This document shows, piece after piece, positions 24,328 through 31,670 of a stretch of DNA of 64,000 nt. The notes below the pieces were generated by a model. It searched no databases and was not told where the DNA came from. It was given only the letters and a program-made list of their open reading frames with translations. Position 1 is the first letter of the stretch. Each line of letters starts with the position of its first letter. This stretch comes from Microbulbifer pacificus. Lineage in GTDB: Bacteria > Pseudomonadota > Gammaproteobacteria > Pseudomonadales > Cellvibrionaceae. A program made the translations under genes and the position numbers. Where the stretch lies: positions 1,464,501 through 1,528,500 of the forward strand of contig NZ_PREV01000026.1 of NCBI RefSeq assembly GCF_002959965.1. The letters run 5' to 3'.

Positions 24328-27138
24328 TCAGTCAAACGGCAGCCCGAAACGCAGGCCAAACGTGCGCGGTGCGCCGTAGTAATACTCGGGGCTCGCGATG
24401 TCCGTCTCGTGCACATCGTTGGCCACGGTCTCACTGGTGAGGTTGTCGCAGTACAGATCGAACCACCAGCGCGCGGACGCCGGTTCGAACTTGATACCCG
24501 CACTCCACTGACTCCAGGCGGGCTGGCGATCGATATTGCGCGCGGGGCCGGCGGGATCCGGCTCCCATGCGCCGCTATCGTTGTTGAGCAGCCACCCACT
24601 GCGATCGCCGCGGTTGGCCTCATCGAAATACATGTCGCCGGAATAGCGCAGGCCCACGCGGGCGGTGGCGAGCCCCCAGCTACCGAGCGTCACACCGTGG
24701 CGATAGTTGAGACCAAGACTGATCTCCGGTACCTGCTTGAGGCGATTGCCGCTGAAGTCCACCAGGTTGGGAATCCCCGGCTCACCGACCCCGGGATTCC
24801 AGGTCTGGCCGTGCTGTGGGAATTCATTGTCCACGGTGAAGAATCGGTTGTAGCGGGCGTCCAGCAATGACAGAAAACCAGTGAGGCGACCGCTGGCACT
24901 GCTGGCCCAGTTGAGCTCCAGTTCCAGGCCGCGAATGGTGGCGGATGGGGCGTTGATACTGCGGATCAGTTCGGTGCCATCCTCCTCTACCGCGAGGCCG
25001 GATACCTGAAGGTCGCGGTAGCGGGTGTCGAACAGCGCACCGTTGAGGGTCATGGTCCCGCCCCGCAGGCCCAGCTTGAAGCCGAGTTCCACGTTGGTAC
25101 TGGTCTCCGGGCCTACGAAGGCCGCGCCACTGTTGTTGCGTGCAATCAGTGCGGCCAGCGCGCTCCGGTACGCCGGATCTTCCGCGCCGCTGTAGACACC
25201 GTGCAGGCTGGCACCATCCTGCACAATGCCCGGCTTGAAGCCCTCGGCGTAGTGCAGGTACAGCATGGTCTGGTCGGTGGGACGGTAGGTGAGACGCGCC
25301 ATGGCGGTCGTACTGTGCCAGGTGCGGTCGACATCGTTGTAGTTGGCGATGAAGCACTGGCCATCGGCGGCCGATTCCCGGTTGACCGCGATCTCGCCCA
25401 GTTCGCCATGGCGATCGCTGCGAATCAGGTCCGGGCAGGCGATATTGCGCCCACCGCGGTCGTAGCGCTGGTCGCGCCCACTTCTGGCACCGGCACTGAT
25501 TTCCCACTCGGAGGTGAGGGCGTAGTCCAGCTGCCCGTAAACGGCGCCGAGACGGGTGCCGCGGTTCGGCTGCTGGAAACTGTGGGCGGGGGCCCCGCCC
25601 CAGCCGCCGCCATCTGCCTCCTGGTGTTCCAGATCGAAGCGGATGGCATTTCTCTCCGCAAAGCTGAAATACGCCAGCAGCCAGCGCAAGCGCTCATCGT
25701 CGCTGCTTTTCAGTTGCAGCTCGTGCTGGCGGGCGCGGGATTCCGACCAGACGGTGCGGTTGCTCTGGTGGTAAATGGCGGGATCGGTTTCACTGCCAAC
25801 CGCGCCACTGCGGTCCTCGTCCCAGTCCTGACGGCGCTCATTCAGGCCGTAACCGGCAATATACGCCAGCGATACGCCGCCCGGCAGTGCCAGTTCGAGG
25901 CGGCTGCGCAGCGCGTCCTGGTCGAGCAGGGTACGCCCGGGAGTATCGATGGTGATGGCCGTGTCAAAGTCCACCAGTGGCACATTACCGGCGCCGCGAT
26001 CCTCGAAGTATTCGTAACTGATCCACCAGTTCACCCCTTCGCTGATCCGCCAGGCGGAACTGAGACGGTGACTGAACAGATCGGTGTTGTTGTACCGGTC
26101 GGCGCGCCTGGCCCAGGCGGAGCCTTCCGCGTAATCCAGATAGCTGTCGACATGCTCGGCCACCGCCGCCCAGCGCAGGGACCAGTTATCGGCGACCGGA
26201 GCATTGGTGACCACATCGAGCTTGCGCTGGCGGTAGCTGCCGAGGGTAACGGACACATCGGAGGACCACTCGGCCTGCGGCCGCGCCGTGTGGTAGTTGA
26301 TTACACCCCCGGTGGAATTGCGCCCGAACAAGGTACCCTGTGGGCCCCGCAGCACCTCCACCCGGTCGAGGTCATACAACAGCGCTGCCGTGCCCTGTAC
26401 GCGGCTGCTGAAAATACCGTCCACATGAGTGGCGACACCGGAGTCGCCGGCCTCGGTGTGATTGTCGGAGCCAACCCCACGCAGATACAGCAGGGACGTG
26501 GTGTGATCGCCATTTCTGGCGACCTGCAGGCTCGGCACCTCCGCGGCGAGCTGCTCCAGGCTGTCGATGTGATGCTCTTCCAGGGTACTGCCGCTAACAG
26601 CGGTAACGGTCATGGGTGTGCGTTGCAGATTGGTGCGGCGTTTGCTCGCCACCACTTCCACTTCTTCCAGCAGGGTGCGGGCGGGTGTTACCACGTCCTC
26701 CGGTGGCGGCTCCAGTACGGGTTTTCGCGGCGGCAGGATCACCAGGCCCTGGCCATCCACGCGCCGATAGCGGAAGCCGGTATGCGCGAGCAACAGGTCC
26801 AGCGCGGCTTCAGCGGAGAGATTGCCTTGTACCGGCGGTGCCGACGCGTCCGCGAGCGACGACGACCGCGCACCGGAGGTCGCCACCATCACCGCGAGGC
26901 CAGTCTGGCGGGACAGCGCCAGCAGTGCCTGGTCCAGTGGCTGCGCCGGAATATCCAGGGAATAGGTGAGTGCGGGGATGGAAGCGACCGCTTCGCTTCC
27001 GGACCGCGCAGGGGATTCCGCGGTTGCCGCAGGTGACACCATCTCCGCGGCGGCAGCCACGGGCACGGCGCAACAGTGAGTCGCCAGCACTAGGGCGCGG
27101 AGCGCCCCGGGGCGGGTTATGGGCATAGGTGTCGTCAT
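24328..27138 (-). CDS. FecA-type TonB-dependent receptor with STN signalling domain
   Basis: A protein of about 936 residues. After a signal peptide it has a secretin/TonB short N-terminal domain (STN, about 55-115; D-I-P-A-Q-P-L-D-Q-A-L-L-A-L-S-R-Q-T-G), which signals through FecR. Then come a TonB box-containing linker with a V-V-A-S-K-R segment, a plug domain (L-R-G-P-Q-G-T-L-F-G-R-N-S-T-G-G-V-I-N) and a beta-barrel ending in L-R-F-G-L-P-F-D. The substrate is probably an iron chelate, judging from the FecI/FecR partners, but cannot be named. The ATG at 27138 is chosen; a GTG five codons upstream is possible. Receptor first, then sigma and fecR, is a less common order. Confidence 0.93.
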   Translation of the reverse strand: MTTPMPITRPGALRALVLATHCCAVPVAAAAEMVSPAATAESPARSGSEAVASIPALTYSLDIPAQPLDQALLALSRQTGLAVMVATSGARSSSLADASAPPVQGNLSAEAALDLLLAHTGFRYRRVDGQGLVILPPRKPVLEPPPEDVVTPARTLLEEVEVVASKRRTNLQRTPMTVTAVSGSTLEEHHIDSLEQLAAEVPSLQVARNGDHTTSLLYLRGVGSDNHTEAGDSGVATHVDGIFSSRVQGTAALLYDLDRVEVLRGPQGTLFGRNSTGGVINYHTARPQAEWSSDVSVTLGSYRQRKLDVVTNAPVADNWSLRWAAVAEHVDSYLDYAEGSAWARRADRYNNTDLFSHRLSSAWRISEGVNWWISYEYFEDRGAGNVPLVDFDTAITIDTPGRTLLDQDALRSRLELALPGGVSLAYIAGYGLNERRQDWDEDRSGAVGSETDPAIYHQSNRTVWSESRARQHELQLKSSDDERLRWLLAYFSFAERNAIRFDLEHQEADGGGWGGAPAHSFQQPNRGTRLGAVYGQLDYALTSEWEISAGARSGRDQRYDRGGRNIACPDLIRSDRHGELGEIAVNRESAADGQCFIANYNDVDRTWHSTTAMARLTYRPTDQTMLYLHYAEGFKPGIVQDGASLHGVYSGAEDPAYRSALAALIARNNSGAAFVGPETSTNVELGFKLGLRGGTMTLNGALFDTRYRDLQVSGLAVEEDGTELIRSINAPSATIRGLELELNWASSASGRLTGFLSLLDARYNRFFTVDNEFPQHGQTWNPGVGEPGIPNLVDFSGNRLKQVPEISLGLNYRHGVTLGSWGLATARVGLRYSGDMYFDEANRGDRSGWLLNNDSGAWEPDPAGPARNIDRQPAWSQWSAGIKFEPASARWWFDLYCDNLTSETVANDVHETDIASPEYYYGAPRTFGLRFGLPFD

Positions 27139-27307
27139 CGCTGTATCCCGCACGCCGGCGGGGTTACCGGTTACGCGATGACGGCCGCTCTGTGCTCGCA
27201 GCCGCGCCGGTCACGCACCCGATTGATTATTGTTTTGGCTGTAAAACATACGACAACAATCCACGGGGTGACAAGATAGGACGCGCGGCGGCATCAGGGC
27301 CAACCCC

Positions 27308-28147
27308 CTATTCCGCAACCAGTGTGTCACAGCGGTAGTGGCTGTCGCCATCGGCACTCAGTTCCGCCGCCAGCGGCGGCAGCAGCGCGTCCATCTGGCT
27401 GCGCAGGGTCCAGGGTGGGTTGACCACAATCATGCCCGCAGATGTCATACCATGGCCCGCCTCATCGGCGCGCACACCCAGTTCGAACAGCTGGATATTG
27501 CGTATACCTGAGCTGCCCAGTTGCTTTTCAAGCCCGTCGATGCGGTGACGCTCCACCACCGGGTACCAGAGCGCGGTAACCGCATTGGGCATTTTGCGGT
27601 GGATCAGTTTCAGAGCATCCACTACCCGCTGGTAGTCATCCTTTTGTTCGTAGGGGGGGTCGATCAGCACCAGTGCCCGACGCGAGCGGGTAGGCAACAG
27701 CGCGGATAGCCCCTTGAAGCCGTCTTCCTCGCGCACTTGGCACTGACGCCGGCGCGCGAGGTTTTTGCGCAGATGCTCGGCATCCGCCGGGTGCAGCTCG
27801 AACAGCCAGGCCTTGTCCTGGGGGCGCAACAGCTCGGCCGCAATCAGGGGCGAACCCGGGTAGAGCTTCAGCCCCTTCTCGGCATTCAGGGCCGCCACAA
27901 GTTGCAGGTAGCTCCGCAGCCCCGGCAGGTCACTGTGATTGAACAGACGGCCGATACCGGTCATAAACTCGCTGTTCTTGCGCGCCATGTCCGAGCCAAG
28001 GCTGTACAGGCCCGCGCCGGCGTGGGTATCGATGTAATCGAACGGTGTGTCTTTCTTCTGCAGGTAGGCAATGATTTCCATCTGCACACAGTGTTTGAGC
28101 ACATCCGCGAAGTTGCCGGCGTGAAAACCGTGGCGGTAACTGAGCAT
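27308..28147 (-). CDS. rlmJ: 23S rRNA (adenine-2030-N6) methyltransferase RlmJ
   Basis: A 279-residue SAM-dependent enzyme that methylates A2030 of 23S rRNA. The N-terminus M-L-S-Y-R-H-G-F-H-A-G-N-F-A-D-V-L-K-H is diagnostic, followed by D-T-H-A-G-A-G-L-Y for SAM binding, and the catalytic D-P-P-Y-E-Q-K-D-D-Y near 160-170. C-terminal V-N-P-P-W is also typical. It is a single gene between the iron receptor and the DUF3570 gene, all on the minus strand but with gaps that suggest separate transcription. Confidence 0.97.
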   Translation of the reverse strand: MLSYRHGFHAGNFADVLKHCVQMEIIAYLQKKDTPFDYIDTHAGAGLYSLGSDMARKNSEFMTGIGRLFNHSDLPGLRSYLQLVAALNAEKGLKLYPGSPLIAAELLRPQDKAWLFELHPADAEHLRKNLARRRQCQVREEDGFKGLSALLPTRSRRALVLIDPPYEQKDDYQRVVDALKLIHRKMPNAVTALWYPVVERHRIDGLEKQLGSSGIRNIQLFELGVRADEAGHGMTSAGMIVVNPPWTLRSQMDALLPPLAAELSADGDSHYRCDTLVAE

Positions 28148-28249
28148 GTAAAGACACCCCGAGAAGATTGTGGAAAACCGGTAACTGCAGAGACGAGCCT
28201 GGGCAAGCCCCAGGCGAGAGAACGGCGGGCGCCGCAGGGGCGGCGACTT

Positions 28250-28272
28250 TAGGGGCCTTTGCGGCCCCTGAC
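28250..28272. terminator. GC-rich hairpin between rlmJ and the DUF3570 gene
   Basis: AGGGGCC pairs with GGCCCCT around TTTGC. It lies about 22 bases after the end of the DUF3570 gene on the minus strand. There is no long T tract, so termination would be weak or assisted. Confidence 0.5.
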
Positions 28273-28294
28273 AATCACTTTCTGTCCAGTTCCC

Positions 28295-29443
28295 TCAGAA
28301 CCACATGGACCAGAACAGGCGCACAACATGGGCGTTGAAGCTGTAGGTGGGCTCCTCCCCGGGCAGCGCTTCCGTCGCGCGCGCGTCGCGGAAGTTATCG
28401 TAGTCAAACATCATGTAATCCCAGTAGAGATTGATGCTGCTGCGGCGGTCAAACAGAGACCAGCGCTCCGGCAACTGGTAGGACGCACCGACACCGATGG
28501 CGGTGCTGGTGAAATCACTCAGTTCCTTGTCGCGGGCGCGGAAACTGGTGGCATTCACATAGGGAAACAGGTCGCTGTAAAAATCCGCCCCGGTCTGCTG
28601 GTAGAACCGCAGTTTGCCTTCAAGGATGAGATTTTCCGCTTCCAGCGGATGGGTGTAACGGAATTCAAGGTTGTCCGCGTCGACCCCCCAGCTGTCCGCG
28701 TAACGGCGGTATTCGCTTTTGATCGCGGCGCGGTATGGCAGGCGATATTTGGCCCGCAGTGCTACCGCGTCGCTGTTGCGGGTGGTGGGGTACAGTTCTG
28801 CCTGGTAGCTGAATCCGGTACCGGAGCTCGCATCGAGATAGCGCACGCTGCGGTAGGGATTATTCAGAAAACCGTCATCCGCCACGGTTTCCACGCTCAG
28901 CTCAGCAATCAGTTTGGTGGTAAGTATCTGGCTCCAGCCGAGGGTATAGCGGCGGTGCTCGGCCTGTTGGAGAAAATCCTCATCGCCGTTGCGCATCACA
29001 TCGTCGCTGCCGTAACTCACGCGCATGGACAGGGTGCTGAGATCCCCGAAGAAATCCTGCTTGATGCCAAACCCTACGGTCTCCGCTTTATAGTCATCTT
29101 CGCTGGAATTGGTATAGCTGAGGCTCATGGTGGTTTTGTCCACCAGGTAATCCGCCCCCAGAGAGAATTCGTCGCGCTGCTCGGAATAAGGACTGGCGGT
29201 GGCCTGCACGTCGATGGAGGCCCCCGAAATCATGTCCACGTAATAGTTCGCGGACAGGGAAACCTTGTTGCCCACATTCTTGCGCACCAGCACCGACGGG
29301 CCGTCGATGGTGACACCGCCGCCGCTGTAGGAGTGATACATGGTATCGGCGCGCTCTTCTGGCAACACTGCGGCTGTGGTTGCAACAGAACACAGGAACA
29401 GCGCTATCGCGCCGAAATATTTTCTGCAATCAGTTACAGCCAC
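28295..29443 (-). CDS. DUF3570 outer-membrane beta-barrel protein
   Basis: A protein of about 382 residues with an N-terminal signal peptide (F-G-A-I-A-L-F-L-C-S-V-A) and many alternating aromatic/polar strands, ending in W-S-M-W-F with a C-terminal aromatic, as expected for an outer-membrane barrel. The mature start Y-H-S-Y-S-G-G-G-V-T-I-D-G-P-S-V-L-V-R-K matches the DUF3570 family. I chose a GTG at 29443 because GGAGG stands five bases upstream. It overlaps the DUF4266 gene by 14 bases; DUF4266 and DUF3570 genes are often paired. It is the last gene of the leftward arm of the 28-51 kb cluster. Function unknown; possibly export or display of a partner. Confidence 0.85.
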   Translation of the reverse strand: MAVTDCRKYFGAIALFLCSVATTAAVLPEERADTMYHSYSGGGVTIDGPSVLVRKNVGNKVSLSANYYVDMISGASIDVQATASPYSEQRDEFSLGADYLVDKTTMSLSYTNSSEDDYKAETVGFGIKQDFFGDLSTLSMRVSYGSDDVMRNGDEDFLQQAEHRRYTLGWSQILTTKLIAELSVETVADDGFLNNPYRSVRYLDASSGTGFSYQAELYPTTRNSDAVALRAKYRLPYRAAIKSEYRRYADSWGVDADNLEFRYTHPLEAENLILEGKLRFYQQTGADFYSDLFPYVNATSFRARDKELSDFTSTAIGVGASYQLPERWSLFDRRSSINLYWDYMMFDYDNFRDARATEALPGEEPTYSFNAHVVRLFWSMWF

Positions 29444-29657
29444 AACCACCTCCGGAACCTCCCTCCGCACCCCTTGCGGCCTCACGCGCTTCGTACACGT
29501 GGTTCATGTACCCTGCAGCCACCGGATCGCGCTCGAAGCTCATGATCGGGTCGGCGAGATAGTGCCGCTCGTAGGGTTTTACCCAGGGTTCCGGCATCAG
29601 GGTTTCACAGCCCGCCAGAAACAGCAGAGGCATCAGCAGCAGCGCGCGCTTGAACAT
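29430..29657 (-). CDS. DUF4266 lipoprotein with Gly/Cys tail
   Basis: A 75-residue lipoprotein. The signal peptide ends in the lipobox L-A-G-C (Cys17). The mature part contains W-V-K-P-Y-E-R and F-E-R-D-P, the DUF4266 pattern, and closes with G-G-S-G-G-G-C-G-C-N. That glycine-cysteine tail may bind a metal or be a modification site; both are inference. It starts three bases after the TlpA-like gene stop and overlaps the DUF3570 gene, so the three are one transcript. The thioredoxin upstream could keep the tail cysteines reduced. Confidence 0.85.
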   Translation of the reverse strand: MFKRALLLMPLLFLAGCETLMPEPWVKPYERHYLADPIMSFERDPVAAGYMNHVYEAREAARGAEGGSGGGCGCN

Positions 29658-29660
29658 GGC

Positions 29661-30146
29661 TTATTCCCGGATCAGTTCCTTGATGATTTTCTTGTACTCG
29701 GCTTCGTCGCCACTGCGATAGCCTTTGTGCACGTAACGCACATTACCGTCGCGGTCGATAAACACCGAGCTCGGCATGGCTTCCACGCCGAACAGCCGGC
29801 TCACGCTGCTCTCGGCATCGAACAGCACCGGGAATTCCACCGGGATTTTGTTCAGCATAGCCTGCGCGTCCTCGCGATTGGCGTCCACGTTGACACCCCA
29901 TACCTTGAAGCCCACGGATTCGTAGCGCGCGTGCAGATCGTTCAACAGCGGCATTTCCTCGCGGCAGGGACCGCACCAGGAGGCCCAGAAGTTGAGCATG
30001 ATTACATCGCCACGCTGCTCACTGAGTTTCAGATTGCCGTCTTTCAGGGAGGCGAGAGTAAAGTCAGCGGCGGGAGCGCTGGCGGATACGGGAGCCCCCA
30101 CGAGCAGGGCAGCACTGGCGCAGAGGGCGGCGATAAAGTTGCGCAT
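29661..30146 (-). CDS. TlpA/ResA-like periplasmic thioredoxin
   Basis: A 161-residue exported thioredoxin-fold protein. A signal peptide (1-22) is followed by the AhpC/TSA-like fold with L-N-F-W-A-S-W-C-G-P-C-R-E-E-M-P (active Cys58 and Cys61). The cis-Pro segment A-M-P-S-S-V-F-I-D is near 120. Proteins of this type reduce disulfides in the periplasm, for example of apocytochromes before haem attachment. Several CxxCH proteins in the same cluster and the Cys-tailed DUF4266 protein next door are plausible clients. The ATG at 30146 gives a normal signal peptide. Confidence 0.92.
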   Translation of the reverse strand: MRNFIAALCASAALLVGAPVSASAPAADFTLASLKDGNLKLSEQRGDVIMLNFWASWCGPCREEMPLLNDLHARYESVGFKVWGVNVDANREDAQAMLNKIPVEFPVLFDAESSVSRLFGVEAMPSSVFIDRDGNVRYVHKGYRSGDEAEYKKIIKELIRE

Positions 30147-30189
30147 GGAATTCTCCGGAGTATGCGATTTTTTATTGTCGATTCGATGT

Positions 30190-30846
30190 TTAGAAATAGA
30201 TCGAAACACCCAGTTGGGCGGAAATATTATTGGCATTCTGCGGTTCGCCGAAGATTTCATGTTCGAAAATGTGATCCCTTACATCAAATCGCAGAGCCAG
30301 CCAGTCCCGCGCCAACATGCGAATACCAACCCCCACGTTGTAGGTGAAATATTCCTCATCGCCAAAGCTGGTATTGCCGACTCCGCCGATCAGATAGAGG
30401 TTGCTGTTGAGCGCCCAGCGATCGAGGATGAAAATTTCCCCGGGCAGGAAATTCCAGGCGAGCGACAGGTTGTACATGGAAAGATCGCGCTCATCATCGG
30501 TGAACAGCGGCGCGCTGCCACTGAGCTTTTCATAACTGGACAGGCCCAGTTCGGACTCCGCGTAGGCGGCCTCCATGAAAAAGTCTTCACTGATATGGTA
30601 GGCGAGACTGCCTCCGATCATGCGATTGGTGCCGAAGTCTTCCATGCTCAGCACGCCGCCCATGTACACGGTGAACTCGAAATCCTCACTGTCGATCTTC
30701 GCTTCGCGGATTTCCCGGCGCTCCAGGTCTGGAGAGATGATCTCATCGATCGTCTCATCCCCTTGAGCAAGCGCCGCCGTGGAAAATGCAGCGAGGGAGA
30801 GCGCGCAGGCGAATTTTACATAAGCACGTCGAATCCCAACTTCCAT
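30190..30846 (-). CDS. outer-membrane beta-barrel protein (myxobacterial OMP-like)
   Basis: A 218-residue exported protein with a signal peptide (cleavage after A-A-L-A-Q) and about eight predicted strands, ending in G-V-S-I-Y-F with terminal Phe. The pattern resembles the small outer-membrane barrel domain family (TIGR04565-like) found beside gliding-motility type genes in myxobacteria; this link is moderate. An R-R-E-I-R-E-A-K-I-D-S-E-D-F-E segment precedes the first strand. The start codon ATG at 30846 has AGGAG eight bases upstream and overlaps the end of the previous gene by 31 bases. Confidence 0.75.
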   Translation of the reverse strand: MEVGIRRAYVKFACALSLAAFSTAALAQGDETIDEIISPDLERREIREAKIDSEDFEFTVYMGGVLSMEDFGTNRMIGGSLAYHISEDFFMEAAYAESELGLSSYEKLSGSAPLFTDDERDLSMYNLSLAWNFLPGEIFILDRWALNSNLYLIGGVGNTSFGDEEYFTYNVGVGIRMLARDWLALRFDVRDHIFEHEIFGEPQNANNISAQLGVSIYF

Positions 30847-31667
30847 TCGACTATCTCCTGATTATTTTCCCGCGAGGTAAGCAGGTAGTGATTGGCAACT
30901 TCCGCGCGCAGGGCAAAGCGGCGGGACAAATAGGTGGTCACGCCGATGCCGGTAAGCATGGTGGTGTCCTGGCGATCTTCGGTGGCAACGATGGTGGCAT
31001 TCGGGGAGGTGATATTGATCCCGCTGCCAAGCAGGAAATAAGGCGAGACAGTCCACTGGGGGAATGGCTGGTGCAATACCGCAACCTGGTAGGTTTCGCT
31101 ATTGGAGTAGGCGCCAATCGTCTGCGCCACGCGCAGTTCCGCGGAAATATTGCCGGTAAATCGGTAACCCAGGGACACTCCCAGGGAGTTGGCACCTTCG
31201 AAATCGCCGTAGGTGAAACCGAAACGCAGGCCCTGTTCGCGGTAGTCGTCGATGCCCGGGGTGGGCACCGCAACCGGCTCACCATCGGGAGCGACGATGC
31301 TGTCCAGCTCGGCAATTTTTGCCCAGCCGGTTTTGCCGCTGCGGGTCATTACCTTGACCCAGCCGGTGCGGCGTTTCAGCAGCCACAGCGGCTCGCCGTA
31401 CTCCACCACATGATCGATCACATAGCCGCGTCCGGGACCGGTGTAGAGATTGAGAAATTCGGCCCCTACGATTACCTGCTCGGTATCGAAGGGCAGATTG
31501 TCCGGAAAACGCTCGCCGAACTGACCCGCGGTAAAACTCTCGGTTACAGGTTGTTTTTTGTCCTGCTCACTATTGTCGTATTCGGCCGCGCTGGCGGCTC
31601 CCGCCAGGAGGAGGCCGGCAATCAGCAGTGCCCACTCGGAAGCTTTTCTTTTCGACAGCCTTGTCAT
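30816..31667 (-). CDS. SH3-domain plus beta-barrel outer-membrane protein
   Basis: A 283-residue exported protein. After the signal peptide (about 1-27) a bacterial SH3-like domain (about 65-120; L-N-L-Y-T-G-P-G-R-G-Y and W-V-K-V-M-T-R-S-G-K-T-G-W-A) is followed by a barrel-like half with eight short strands (about 145-283). SH3b domains often bind peptidoglycan or partner proteins, so it could tie the cell wall to the outer membrane. It starts three bases after the HzsA-related gene stop and overlaps the next barrel gene. The two barrels look related in their C-terminal halves (A-L-R-A-E-V/A-L-R-F-D-V motifs) and may form a pair. Confidence 0.75.
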   Translation of the reverse strand: MTRLSKRKASEWALLIAGLLLAGAASAAEYDNSEQDKKQPVTESFTAGQFGERFPDNLPFDTEQVIVGAEFLNLYTGPGRGYVIDHVVEYGEPLWLLKRRTGWVKVMTRSGKTGWAKIAELDSIVAPDGEPVAVPTPGIDDYREQGLRFGFTYGDFEGANSLGVSLGYRFTGNISAELRVAQTIGAYSNSETYQVAVLHQPFPQWTVSPYFLLGSGINITSPNATIVATEDRQDTTMLTGIGVTTYLSRRFALRAEVANHYLLTSRENNQEIVEWKLGFDVLM

Positions 31668-31670
31668 ACG

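Noticed and set aside
25201..27036. 611-codon plus-strand frame over the FecA-type receptor gene
   Set aside because: Shadow of the receptor gene; low-complexity translation without motifs.
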